In this document: positions 35,191-46,363 of the stretch, one piece after another
Position numbering within the stretch: the first letter of the stretch is position 1
Layout: each line of letters opens with the position of its first letter
DNA from: Theobroma cacao
Taxonomy: Eukaryota; Streptophyta; Magnoliopsida; Malvales; Malvaceae
Length of the DNA stretch: 64,000 nt
NCBI RefSeq assembly: GCF_000208745.1
Contig: NC_030850.1
Coordinates: 13,481,412-13,545,411 of the forward strand
Direction of reading: 5' to 3'
Position numbers and translations under genes: made by a program
The notes under the pieces: model-generated
Seen by the model: only the letters and a program-made list of their open reading frames with translations
What the model was told of the DNA's origin: nothing
Database searches by the model: none

Positions 35191-36477
35191 ATTGACATTG
35201 CCATGGTCGTCCTGTTCCTCAATCAATTCAGAGCCCAACAGCTCATTATCTCCAACAGCAGCGGTGCGCCTCGCTTCATGGCATCAACGATTCTTTTTCC
35301 CTTCAAGTTTCTCCTTTTTTCCCTTGCACCTAAACCCTAGTCCGCTTGATCCTCCATGTGCCCTATTGGCAAGTACTGGTGGCATTTAGATAAGGGAACA
35401 TTGATGTCCACAAAATACTCCCGTCTTGCCTCATCTTGGGTGGACTCCAAGGTTTTGAGTGCCCACAACTGTAAAATAGGTATTGTGATTAAATTTTAGG
35501 GAAAATTATTATACAAATTCACAGCACAAATTAGTAGTTGTTCACTCACATGTTGAGATGACTCCAACTTCTCAAACGCCCTGTAGAAGTCTTTCGGCTT
35601 CTGATTGCATTGCCATTTGCACATACGTGGGTAGACATTCTCTTTAGGAGCAGAGGGGGTAACTATTTTTTGAAAAGTGAAAATTGCCTCTATTGCCCAA
35701 AAATGCAAGTCAAATATAACCATTATCAGACCATAAATTATAAACAAGTACAACTATAAACTATTATGTCAAAAGAAAACTGAAAAATGTTATGTGACAG
35801 TACCTGTATCACCCATGCGAATTTGTAAATGTTGTAGCATAAACGATTATCCTTCTGCAAGTTTGAGGCAGGCACTTCGAACCCTTCAATAAGTAGTCCT
35901 CGGTCAGCCTTCAAATATAGTGACCCTAAGGGAAGACATTCCACATGTCGATGTCCTTCACCAATGACAATAGCTAAGGCGTCACCCACCTACTATAGTC
36001 TTGACCAAATAAAATGTTATTCGCGATCAAGACGAGTGCCATCTTGGTCATCTCTGGGTCTCTGAAAGTTGCCTCTGTGGAACATATCAAGCAACGCTTG
36101 CAACTTAACGCTCTGTTGCCCGTTCTAGTATCTCACATGAATTTTGTCAGGAATAACCTCGTACGGTCATGTGAACACATTGAGCATTCGACCAAACTTC
36201 AGTCCGGTGATAAGATAAAACTCCTACTTTAATATATACGCCCTGTTCTTGCCAATGGCAAACCATAGCTCATGGTCCATTGACTCTGTCTCAGTGATTT
36301 GACGAATCATGATGTTATGCAAGAGACTAACACAAAAGTAGCCTTGCGGATATACATCCAACAACATTCCGAAGCACATACGCTTGACTGCATCGTACTC
36401 CTTTTTCTCTTTGAGATTGTTGTTAATGTAACGCAGTTGTGACCACTTACAGTAGGTGTTAATAGAAACCTTGAATT

Positions 36478-37011
36478 ATACTTGTCAAAATGGGTCTGGC
36501 CTATTGGGCCGGCCCATTTTTTATCAAATATGAGGTGGGCTGGGCCTAAAACTTTAAGCCCATATTTGAGCCGGGCCTAAATGGGTCAGCCCACCAAATT
36601 AGTGGGTTGGGGTGGGCTAGGGCGAGCCAACCCTATGGGTCAAAAAAATAAATAATTTTAATTAATTTAATAATTTTATATATTTAATTATATAATATTA
36701 ATAATTTAATTATCAATAATATTGTTTATTTTATATATTTTAATGTGTTTAACTTATACTTAGCAAATTAATAATTTTAATTTATAAATTAAATCATAAA
36801 ATAATTTTATTATAAAATTATAAAAATAATTTTTTTGAAAAAAATAAAAAAAGGGCTAACCCAACCCAACCCATGGCCTAGTAAAGGGTGGGCTAGGTTG
36901 AGGTTTTCATGGCCCATATAAAAAATGGGTTGGCCAGGCTCGACCCATATTTTCTTAGCCCATAAGAGCTTGAGCTGGACTGAGCCGGGCCAGCCCATAT
37001 TAACAGTTATA
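36478..37011. mobile_element. hAT-like MITE inserted in the DUF1985 exon
   Basis: Flanked by a perfect 8-bp duplication CCTTGAAT (36470-36477 and 37012-37019), the size made by hAT transposases. The ends are imperfect inverted repeats: TATACTTGTCAAAATGGGTC on the left and, read inverted from the right, TATAACTGTTAATATGGGCT. The interior has GGGCC/GGCCC-rich flanks, folding onto each other, around a highly AT-rich centre, and no coding region. Removing it restores the homology of the interrupted exon. Confidence 0.88.
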
Positions 37012-37156
37012 CCTTGAATGCCCACTTCTCCCTCGACACAGGAAGCAAACTATCAAGATCTTTATACTGTCTGGACTGCATCTGAAAAACATGACGCGCA
37101 TGCACGAGTGAGTTAACCCATAATGTGCAACAAGGTATATTGAAGAAAGAAATATA

Positions 37157-37620
37157 TGTTGTTACACACCATGCATATCAAGTAAAATGTTGTTACACGC
37201 CATGCATACCAAGTAAAATGTTGTTACACGTCATGCATATCAAGTAAAATGTTGTTACACGCCATGCATACCAAGCAAAATTTTGTTACACGTCATGCAT
37301 ATCAAGTCAAATGTTGTTACACATCATGCATATCAAGTCAAATGTTGTTACACGTCATGCATATCAAGTCAAATGTTGTTACAATCCAACGCTGAGTAGT
37401 GTGATGACACGTCAATCACTATATATACTGTCTCGTTACACAAACTACCCTAAAATACCCAATGTGGTGACACGCCAACCATGGCATGTCGTGACACGCC
37501 AATCATTGTAATTATTGACTCGTTACACGAACTGCCCTAAAATACCCAATGTGGTGACACGCTAAAAATCCCAAAAACTAGTTAACCCACTACACGCCAT
37601 ACCAAATGTTGTAGTCCGTG
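37157..37620. repeat. Array D: 31-bp tandem repeat of TGTTACACGCCATG
   Basis: Seven 31-bp units run from 37157 to 37373, each TGTTGTTACACGCCATGCAT plus ACCAAGTAAAA with a few changes (CGCC/CGTC/CACC, ATACC/ATATC). Beyond, to about 37620, GGTGACACGCCAA and ACACGCCATACC words recur at irregular spacing. The array is just upstream (on the minus strand) of the acceptor of the first recognised DUF1985 exon, so it probably sits in an intron or leader. Confidence 0.92.
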
Positions 37621-38083
37621 TTACACAATATGCAGATGCAGACCCCTTTCAAAACTTTGGTACGACCATAAACCATGTCAGCAAAAAAAATGTTGTAGTT
37701 CTCTATCTCCACAATTTACCCAAAAACCATAAAACCAGGAAGAAAATAGTTAAAACATAACAAATGCAAAAATACGAACATATCAAAGTAACTCAACAAA
37801 AAATGAACGAACAAAAGAAAGTTTTAATTTGAGACTGACAGATCTCTTCACTGTTAACCGACATTATTGTTGTGATGTCGTTAAGCTTGCAAAGAATGAA
37901 GTCGAACACTCTGGTCCTTTTGGGAATGAAGAATGAATCAAACTCTCTTAGTTCCTTCACACAGACATTTTCAAATTCTGAAAGATATATAATTAAAATG
38001 AAATGGCCTTATAATATGCATTCCTTCAATGGAAGTTCAAACGATTTCTTTGTTATTGTTGGCATTTTTTTTCTATTTCAAAC

Positions 38084-38400
38084 CATGGCATGTGACATAT
38101 GCAAGCCATGACGTGTCACATGTTCAAGCCATGTCGTGTCACACATTCTCACCATGGCGTGTCACAAACTCTAAACCCTGACGTGCCATAACCGTGTCAC
38201 ATATTCTCACCATGCCGTCTCACACATTATCACTCTACCGTGTAATAGATTTCCTCCATGGCATGTCAAAAACTTTAAACCCTACCGTGTCACAACTGTG
38301 TCACATATTCTCATCATGACGTTTCACACATTCCCACCATGCGGCTTCATAAACTCTAAACCTGGCCATGACACAGTCTTGTCACATATGGCCTGCTGTA
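38084..38400. repeat. Array E: imperfect about 29-bp repeat of CATGGCGTGTCAC
   Basis: Imperfect copies of ACCATGGCGTGTCACA(C/A) spaced by about 27-30 bp, with a higher-order period of about 108 bp (compare 38172 and 38280, both followed by GTGTCACATATTCTCA). On the plus strand it reads CATGGCGTGTCA, opposite to array D. Confidence 0.85.
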
Positions 38401-38854
38401 ACACAACCATTTCGTGGTTTGGATTCACATCTTTCTCCTTTCAATTCATTACTGTATCAGAGATTTTTGGTTTCACATTATTCTTGAAGCTTTGGATTCA
38501 TCACGATATTTTCCTCGTTCGATTCAATATCATTTTTCTCATATTATCTGAATGCCATGTTCGAAATATCTAAAAAACCATCTCTTGTAACATGATTTTG
38601 TTTTGTACAAGCTTATCGAAAAAAATGGATGTTTTGCACAAAATTAGAGGGAACAAATTCTTTACAGATTTATTTTCCCCATTTTACGCATATATAAGAG
38701 TGCGCGTAAATGAAGATGTCTCATTAAAGGCATTTTTGTCCCAAAATCTCTTCTCTTGATTAAAAACAGTTAAAATTATCTAGAGAGTTATTTCCAAAAA
38801 CACTTTATATTTAAGGGCTAAAAAAAATTCCTTTAATTTATATTTTTTCATAAA
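38401..38854. other. Intergenic DNA left of copia element 2
   Basis: No gene or repeat recognised. The 91-codon open frame overlapping 38298-38573 starts inside array E and has no family features. Confidence 0.5.
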
Positions 38855-39238
38855 TGTCAAAAAAAGATAAGAAGAAAAAGAGCAATCGACGCAGACTTGA
38901 GAAAATTATCTCATGGTTTTTCACTCTATCAATAAAGGCTCAAAGACCTTATATATATACAATGTTTAAGGTAAAGTATGAAAGAGAAATAATGTAATAA
39001 TTACACTTACTTAACTAAACAGAAAATTGAAAAACAAGTATTAACAAAACTTTTTTAATAAAATGATGCATTTCTCACTCCTGTAGTCTGTTTTTCTTTT
39101 CTTTACTCAAAACGGTGAGTTTTAATCTTTTTTATTTTTGGGATTCCTTTTTTTTTTCACTTAGCCGAATGCTCCTTTATTCTGTTGTGTACTCAATCCA
39201 ATCAAGACTGAGTTTATTCCCTTCTAACCTTTTTGATA
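38855..39238 (-). repeat. 3' LTR of copia element 2
   Basis: Starts (plus strand) TGTCAAAAAAAGATAAGAAG and ends TAACCTTTTTGATA. It is a near-copy of 44011-44395. Confidence 0.93.
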
Positions 39239-39248
39239 TTCCCCCCTC
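39239..39248 (-). other. Polypurine tract
   Basis: On the minus strand GAGGGGGGAA abuts the 3' LTR. This is the expected primer for plus-strand DNA synthesis. Confidence 0.88.
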
Positions 39249-39450
39249 AAGATGACATGTGAATGTTATGAATATTCATCTTGCTTAGGAAATTGTGAAA
39301 TTGCCTTGGTTGTAATGCCTTAGTGAACATATCAGCAACTTATGAGTTAGTCGAAATGTCCATTGGTTTGATCTTACTTTCAAACACCTTTTCCTTGATG
39401 AAATGATAGTCCATTTTAATGTGTTTGGTCTTTTCATGGAAAACTGGGTT

Positions 39451-42400
39451 CTAGCTTATGTGAATAGTCGATTGACTATCAAAGTAGAGTATTTCAACAT
39501 CTTCATGTTTCACTTCAAAATTTGTTAATAAGTGTTTCAACCAAATGACCTCACAACATGTGAATGCCATTGATCTGTATTTTGCTTCTGTTGAACTTCG
39601 AGCTACAATGGATTGCTTCTTTGATTTCCATGTTATCAAGGAATTTTCAATGAAGATATTGGATTCTATGATCGATCTTCTCAAATCTTGACAACTAGCC
39701 CAATCATTGTCGCAGTAGGTTGACAATTTTAACTTTAACTTGGACTTCATCAAAATACCCTGTCCTTATGAACCCTTAAGGAATTTTAGAGCTCTATGAG
39801 CTACAATGAGATGTTCAAGTCTATGTTTGTCCATGAATTGTGACAATACTTGGATTGCATATGTGATATTTGGCCTACTGAATGTAAGATACAGTAATTT
39901 TCCCACTAGCTATCTATATTCTATTGGATTGACCAAACTTTCTTCATCTTGAACTTTATGCAACTTATGGTTATAATCAATTGTAGTAGATATTACCTTA
40001 ACCCTTAGCAAACCATGTTCCTTTAGGAGATCCAATGCATATTTCCTCTGATAGATTGAAACTTTTTCAGAAGATATTGTTATCTCTAATCCTAGGAAAT
40101 ACTTGACTTTTCCTAGGTCTTTAAGTTTAAAATGTGAGTTCAGGATCTATTTCACCCTTGTTATGGCTTCTAGTAAGGTGCTCCTAATTAATATATCATC
40201 TGCATATAGTAGTAAAGCAATGAAAATACCATTTTTTTCATTCATAGTGAATAAGGAATAATCAACAATTGACTGGTGAAATCTATATTGTATAAGCAAT
40301 GAAGTAATCTTGGCATTCCATAGTCTATAAGCCTGCTTCAACCCATATAAGGATTTATGAAGTTTGCTAACCAACTGTGTTCTTTCTAAGTACTCCTTCT
40401 GAACTTCATCCCCTTATAGAAGCTGCATATATACTTTTTTTTCTAGGTTGCCATTGAAAAAAGCATTGTCCACATCTAGTTGGCTTAAATTCCAATTGAA
40501 TGCTACTACAAATGCCAAGAATACTCTGATAGTGGTTTGTTTTGCAATAGGACTGAAGGTCTCATAGTAATCAAAACCGGCCACTTAACTATACCTTTTT
40601 ACAGCTAGACGTGTTTTGTGTCTTTCAACAGTGCCATTTGCATTCAACTTGATTTTGTAAACCCACTTACACCCTATGACATGAGAATTAGAAGGCCTAG
40701 GTACTATGCTCCATGTCTCATTATCTTGTAAAGCCTTTAATTCAACTACCATAGCTTCTTTCCAATGACAATGATTAGTAGCTTGATGGTTAGTGTGTGG
40801 CTCATATAAGTTAGATAATGATGTGGTAAATGTTTTATATGTAGGTGAAAGAAGCTGATTGGATAAATGGTTTGTGATTGGATGTGCAGTGACAATTTGA
40901 CTGTAATTTCAAATCAGTAAAGTATGCATCCAAATATTTTTGGGTATGTCTAATTCTTGTACTCTTTCTGATAAGTAAGTCAATGGATGCATTTTGTAAA
41001 TGTTGACCATCTTGATCACTATGTGCATCATCTTCACTGCTGGTTGCAATATGTAGACCAAAATACTAGGTGAATTTGGTGATGAATGATTCAAATTTGA
41101 AGTTTCAAGTATATCTGAGGTAATACTTGGTTCATTTTGATTTAACTCAACAGATGTGTGCTCAGGGAGAGTAGAATTCAGGAAATTGGAATCAAAATCA
41201 TCAACATATCTGCAATGCATATTAATTGTTTGATAAAATGGATCTGTCTTTGGTTCATGTTGTTTATGTTGAAATGGAAATATTGATTCATGAAAGACTA
41301 CATTTCTTGATATTATAACTTTATGTGCACATTGATCATATACTCTATAGCCTTTAAAGTGACTAGGATATCCCAAAAACACACATTTGCTATCTTTGTG
41401 ATCTAGATTTTTCTTGTGTTGTGACAGAGTTGAAACAAAACAAAGACTACCAAACTCCCTTAAATGGTCATATGTAGGTGGTTTATTACATAGTAATTCA
41501 AAAGGACATTTGTTGTTCAGTAACTTGGTAAGAACCCTGTTAATGATATGCACCGCAATTAATGTTGCATTTCCCTAAAAATGAATAGGAATATTATATT
41601 GAAACATCATAGTTCTAGCTACCATTAAAATAAGTTGATGCTTTCTCTCAACAATTTCATTTTGTTGAGGAGTTTCAACATAAGATGAATGATGAATGAT
41701 GCCAATTTATCAAAAAAACTCGATCATTTGAATTCTAAACCATGATCTGATCTGATGTATTTTATTAAGGAGTTGAATTGTCTTTGAACATAGTGATTAA
41801 AAGATGAAATTATTGACAACATATCAGATTTACTTCTCATAAAAAAAATCCAAGTAAAACGTGTGTAGTCATCCACTATAGTGAGAAAATATCTTTTTTT
41901 GGATAGTGTTGGTGTCTTATATGGACCTTAAATGTCCATATGTATCAATTCAAAAGCAATTGTAGTGATTTGAATATGCACATGAAAAGGTAATTTTCTT
42001 TGCTTTGCAAGTATATAGATTTCACAAACAAAATCTCCTGAACATTTAATATCTGGATATTCCTTGTGCATAACATTCAATCTTTCCAATGGCACATGCC
42101 CTAGTCTAAAATGTCAAAGATTAAAAAAATTATCTTTAAAAACTTTAACAAAGGAAGTAAAAGGAAATTTGATGAGTTTGTCAAAAAGAAACTTGGGAAA
42201 ATCTTGACCAGTTGAGTTTTCTTGCATCAAGTATAGCTCGAAATAAGCCCTAGCAACCCCAATCACTGTCCAAGAGAGTATGTCCTAAATAACATAGTGC
42301 ATATCAGTACAAAGGTTTTCTTAATATTGGTAAACTAACCTACAAAAATGAGATTGAATTTGAATTTTGGTACAAAAAAAAACATTTTGAAGGATCAAGC

Positions 42401-42660
42401 TGCTACCTAACTTAATAGTTCCTATATGAGACACAAGTGCTTTTTTGTCATTAGGTAATTAAACATAGTAGTTTTTTACTAGTTTGACATGGACAAAGTT
42501 TTCGAGGGAATAGCATATATGATTTGTGGCACCAAAGTTTATAATCCACTGATTTTTTCTTATCATATCAAAATTTGCATTTTCAAAAATAGGTGGCAAG
42601 TTATTTGATGTATTGAAGCATAGATGACATGAAATAATACCTGCAAAGGCAGAGTTCACA
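39451..42660 (-). pseudogene. Copia element 2 pol region: integrase, RT, RNase H
   Basis: From right to left: WIINFGATNHIC (protease-adjacent D-S-G-A-T-x-H motif, here N-F-G-A-T, near 42550), and the integrase core and its C-terminal part (41553-40909) with NKCPFELLCNKPPTYDHLRE, FVSTLSQHKKNLDHKDSKCV and FLGYPSHFKGYRVYD. Then RT (40374-40147) with KLHKSLYGLKQAYRLWNAKI and the catalytic YADD in LLLYADDILI, and RNase H (39753-39451) with YCDNDWASCQDLRRS and ARSSTEAKYRSMA. The order PR-IN-RT-RH is that of Ty1/copia. Many stops and shifts mean no protein can be made. Confidence 0.9.
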
Positions 42661-42699
42661 AGTGATTAGTTTCCTTGCTAAGTGGTTTGTGAAGTACTC

Positions 42700-43792
42700 T
42701 TGCCATATTTACTGCAAATTCCATTCTCATTTAAGAGCTCCATTGGCTTGTTAAGTTGTTGCTTTGTGATGGATATTTGAGTCATAGAACTAGTTCTAAC
42801 CATTTCTTCCTCCTATTTAACTTTACAGTCATCTAACCCTAATATATCACTCACAGTTGTTATACTATTCACCATAGCTTTTCCTTTCTTAAAGTTTGGC
42901 TTCCCTTTTGTGAATTTAAAATCCTCTAAAAACCCAATAAGTCTATAGCATTTGTCCTTTCTTTCCATTGTGGTTACATGTAAAGTCCTTCATTTTCTTC
43001 TTGATGACTACTGTGGCCATTATTGCAGATGATTCAAGGATTGGTTGTGCCTGAAACAATAGGTTTTCTTGTGTTTCTTGGCTTAGAACCATACTATACA
43101 CTTTATCCAAACTTGGAATAGGATCCATCAACATTATCTGAGACCTGATGACAGAAAATGACTCATTAAGTCCATTAAGGAACCTAAAGATCATATTCTT
43201 TTGATATTGGTCTAAAAATGTTTTGAAGCAATTAGGATCACATCTCCCATATAGACAATGTGGTAAGGGCCTGAAACTTCTTAGTTCCTCCTAAACACCC
43301 TTCAGCTCAATGAAATATGCATTCACTATCCTAGTTCCTTGACTAACATTTCCTAGGGTATATTGTAAGTTACAAACTCTTCTGTCATTAGGTTGGGCAA
43401 TGTTTTGTCTTAATGTGCTTCAGATTTCAGCAGCTAAGTCCATGAAAAAAATTGTTGAGGCTATGGGTTGAGTAATTGAGTTAAGCAACCAAGCTACCAA
43501 TAGATTGTTACAACGGTTCTTTTGAGATATCAAGTTTTGGTATAGTGCCATTAACAAAACCTATTTTGTTTCTAATGGACATGGCAAGTAAAAAAGACCT
43601 ACTCCAAGCTATGTAGTTGTTACTGTTCAACTTGTGGTTAATAATCATTGAACCAGGACTATCAGTGTGGTGCAGGTAGTAAGGTGAATGGGGGTCTACT
43701 ATAGGTGAAATTTGTGCGATTTGAGTATTGGTTTATGTACCAGTCTATGAACTACCTTTAGTATTATCAGTAGCTTGTGTTGATTCAGCCAT
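42700..43792 (-). pseudogene. Copia element 2 gag region
   Basis: Begins at ATG 43792 (MAESTQATDNTKGSS). The reading continues, with stops, through PYYLHHTDSPGSMIINHKLN, NYIAWSRSFLLAMSIRNKIG and FLNGLNESFSVIRSQIMLMD. These are the conserved blocks of the plant copia gag (the retrotransposon capsid-like UBN2 region). Stops interrupt at several places, for example after the early SS and in the SKEPL region. A CCHC knuckle was not clearly recovered. Confidence 0.85.
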
Positions 43793-43999
43793 TAGTTTTG
43801 TAGATCAATAAAATATTCTTTAATCTACAAGTGAATATTGATAAACAAAGACTGATATGGGGATTAAATGAACTTGAGTAATAAAGCAACAGCAAAAGAC
43901 TAAGGAGAACTGCTAAAAGAGGAATGATACAGTCATTTGATGATGAAAAGTCCTCTATTATTGCAAGGAAACAGTGATTGCCAACTGGATCCCTACCAA

Positions 44000-44010
44000 C
44001 TTTGATACCA
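44000..44010 (-). other. Primer binding site, initiator tRNA-Met type
   Basis: On the minus strand TGGTATCAAAG follows the 5' LTR with no gap. It matches the usual TGGTATCAGAG complement of the plant initiator tRNA-Met 3' end with one change. Confidence 0.9.
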
Positions 44011-44395
44011 TGTCAGAAAAGGATTGGAAGAAAAGGAGCAAACGGCGCTGACTTGAGAAAATTACCTCAAGGTTTTTCACTCTATCAATAAAAACTCAAA
44101 GAGCTAATATTTATATACAATGTTTAAGGCAAAGTATGAAAGAGAAAGAATGTAACAATTACACTTAACTAACTAAACAAAAAATTGAAAAACAACTATT
44201 AACAAAATTTCTTTAATGAAACGATGCGTTTCTCACTCTTGTACTATGTCTGCCTTTTCTTTATTCAAAACAGTGAGTTTTATCCTTCTTTATTTTTAGG
44301 CTTCATTTCTTCTTCACTTAGTCAAATGCTCCCTCATTCTATTGTGTGCTCAGTCTAGTTAAGACTTAGTTTATTCTTTTCTAACCTTTCTGATA
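44011..44395 (-). repeat. 5' LTR of copia element 2
   Basis: Starts (plus strand) TGTCAGAAAAGGATTGGAAG and ends CTAACCTTTCTGATA. Highly similar to 38855-39238, with scattered substitutions, which implies moderate age. Confidence 0.93.
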
Positions 44396-44612
44396 ATAAT
44401 AAAATTTAATTACTTCATCTTATTATGAAAGAAACTCTTACCTTTTGGTAAATTAAATGATACCATACCAAGACTGAAAAAAAAAGTATAATTCATATAT
44501 ATTTTATAGTATTGATTTCATGTACAATTTTGTACTGATCTATAAATGAGAAGACCATATTTGATATTTTAATATATATTGGACAATTGAAAGTACTTTA
44601 TTCATGGTTACA

Positions 44613-46310
44613 TGTCATGGGCCAGAATTTAAACCTAACCCTATACAGCCTTAAATTTTGAAAATAGAGCTTTTGTAAGTCTATAAATCACAGACTCATA
44701 TTCCTAACCTAAAAAACATGCCTGATAGGTGATGGAAAGCTCATGTTTATATACCCAACATCCATCTCATCTTTTACTAATGTGAATTTATGACATTTTA
44801 CCCCACTTAATTGTGCAACGCTCTCATTGCACTGACTCTTTACTCGTAAAGGATAGGACTCTTACATTAGTAAGGGTCTACCTCGACCCTTATATCTCTC
44901 ATGGGGTCCCTACATCAGTAAAGATCTAAATTTGCTCTGATATCACTTGTCCCGAACCGAAACTTAAGCCCAACCTCATGTAACCTTAAATTCTAAAATT
45001 AAAGTTTAAGTAAGCTTATAAATCATGAGCCCACGTTTCCAATCTAAAAGACATGCCTGATAGCTTATAAATTATCTCGGACTAATGTGGGATCTGTGAC
45101 ATTCTACCACACCCAATTGTGCAACGTTCTCATTATACTAGCTCTTTGCTTGTAAAGGATAAGGACTCTTACACTAGTAAGGGTTTACCTTGACCTTTAT
45201 ATCTCTCGTGGGGGCTCTATATCAGTAAAGATTCGAATCTACTCTAATACCACTTATCACAGACCGAAACTTAAGTCCAACCTCATACGACCTTAAACTC
45301 TAAAAATAAAGTTTAAGTAAGCTTATAAATTACGAACCCCACGTTCCTAACTCAAAAGACATGCTTGATAGGTGGTGAAAAACTTATATTTATATACCCA
45401 AGATCTATCACATCTCTTACTGATGTGTGATCCATGACATATATATGATATTACTATATATATATATATATAAGTACATATTTTTATTGTACATTTGACA
45501 CTCTTTTTATGTCTTTTTTTTTAATTATTATCTTGGGTTTATTGATTTAGTAAAGAACAAACTATTATTTTTATGAAATTATCAATTACAAAATTATCCT
45601 TAATTTGCTCTGATACCACTTGTCCCGGATCGAAACTTAAGCCTAACCTCATGCAACCTTAAACTCTAAAATTAAAGTTTAAGTAAGTTTATAAATCACG
45701 AGCTCATATTTCTAACCCAAAAGACATGCTTGATAGGTGGTGTAAAGCCCATGTTTATACACCCAAATTCATCTCATCTTTTACTAATATGGGATTTGTG
45801 ACATTCTACCACACCCAATTATGCAACGCTCTCGTTGCACTGGATCTTTACTTGTAAAGGATAAGGACTCTTACACTAGTAATAGTCTACCTCGACCTTT
45901 GAATCTCTCGTGAGGACCCTACATCAGTAAAGATTCGAATCACTCTAATACCACTTGTCACGGACCGAAACTTAAGCCCAACCTCATGCGACCTTAAATT
46001 CTGAAAATAAAGTTTAAGTAAGCTTATGAATTACCAGCCCCACATTCCTAACCCAAAAGAGATGCTTGATAAGTGGTGAAAAATCTATATTTATATACCC
46101 AAGATCTATCCCATCTCTTACTGATGTATGATCCATGACATATATATGATATTACTTTATATATATATAAATACGTATTTTTATTGTACATTTGACACTC
46201 TTTTTATGTCTTTTTTTTTTAATTATTATCTCGGATTTATTGATTTAGTAAAGAATAAACTATTATTTTTATAAAATTATCAATTACAAAATTCTATCCT
46301 TAATTAATTA
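44613..46310 (-). mobile_element. TRIM-like element cluster with five LTRs
   Basis: Five related LTR copies occur: 44613-44795, 44948-45101 (with a deletion), 45255-45439, 45621-45803 and 45956-46140. On the minus strand they run from TGTCA(T/C)(G/A)GATC to TTTCGGTCCG(T/G)GACA. Right after such a 3' end comes AG then TGGTATCAGAG, a tRNA-Met primer binding site (clearest at 45608-45620). Internal segments of only about 153 bp separate LTRs and encode nothing. These are the marks of terminal-repeat retrotransposons in miniature. Three LTRs share internal domains with their neighbours, so solo recombination and unequal exchange have shaped the cluster. Confidence 0.82.
44948..46303. repeat. Tandem segmental duplication of about 675 bp
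   Basis: Block 44948-45605 (LTR, internal, LTR, then an AT-rich flank with TATATATGATATTACT and TTATTGTACATTTGACACTC) is repeated as 45621-46303 in the same order. The non-transposon flank is part of both copies, so the duplication copied host DNA together with the element. Confidence 0.88.
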
Positions 46311-46363
46311 GAAAATAATAATCCATTTTTTTTCTTGAGAATAGTTGCATAGGCTTATAAGTT

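Larger units (their letters stand above)
34090..37078 (-). pseudogene. DUF1985 gene of Ulp1/MULE type, broken
   Basis: On the minus strand, a splice-acceptor-like TTTTTCAG at about 37080 opens into MQSRQYKDLDSLLPVSREKW. After removal of the inserted MITE (36478-37011) it continues INTYCKWSQLRYINNNL, then MCFGMLLDVYPQGYF, FYLITGLKFGRMLNVF (about 36220-36170) and ALVLIANNILFGQDYSRW (about 36040-35990), ending in the tract VFPLGSLYLKADRGLL and the YPRMCKWQC segment (35640-35590). These are the conserved blocks of DUF1985, a domain found in plant proteins that often carry a C-terminal Ulp1 peptidase domain and travel in Mutator-like elements. No Ulp1 catalytic domain was found. The left part (35190-34090) is intron-exon repeats and an Asp/His/Val-rich tail. 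Many stops and shifts are present. Confidence 0.82.
38855..44395 (-). mobile_element. Ty1/copia LTR retrotransposon 2, full length but broken
   Basis: Two LTRs of 384 and 385 bp enclose gag and pol on the minus strand. A primer binding site lies directly inside the 5' LTR and a polypurine tract directly inside the 3' LTR. Element length is 5541 bp, normal for copia. Flanks ATAAA (38850-38854) and ATAAT (44396-44400) are a near-perfect 5-bp duplication. On its coding strand the LTR begins TATCA and ends TGACA, so the terminal pair is TA...CA rather than TG...CA. Frames are interrupted by many stops. Confidence 0.94.

Noticed and set aside
37157..37373. Regular 31-bp repeats that look like a CRISPR array
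   Set aside because: Units are directly adjacent, with no unique spacers, and the genome is a plant nuclear one. It is a tandem minisatellite.
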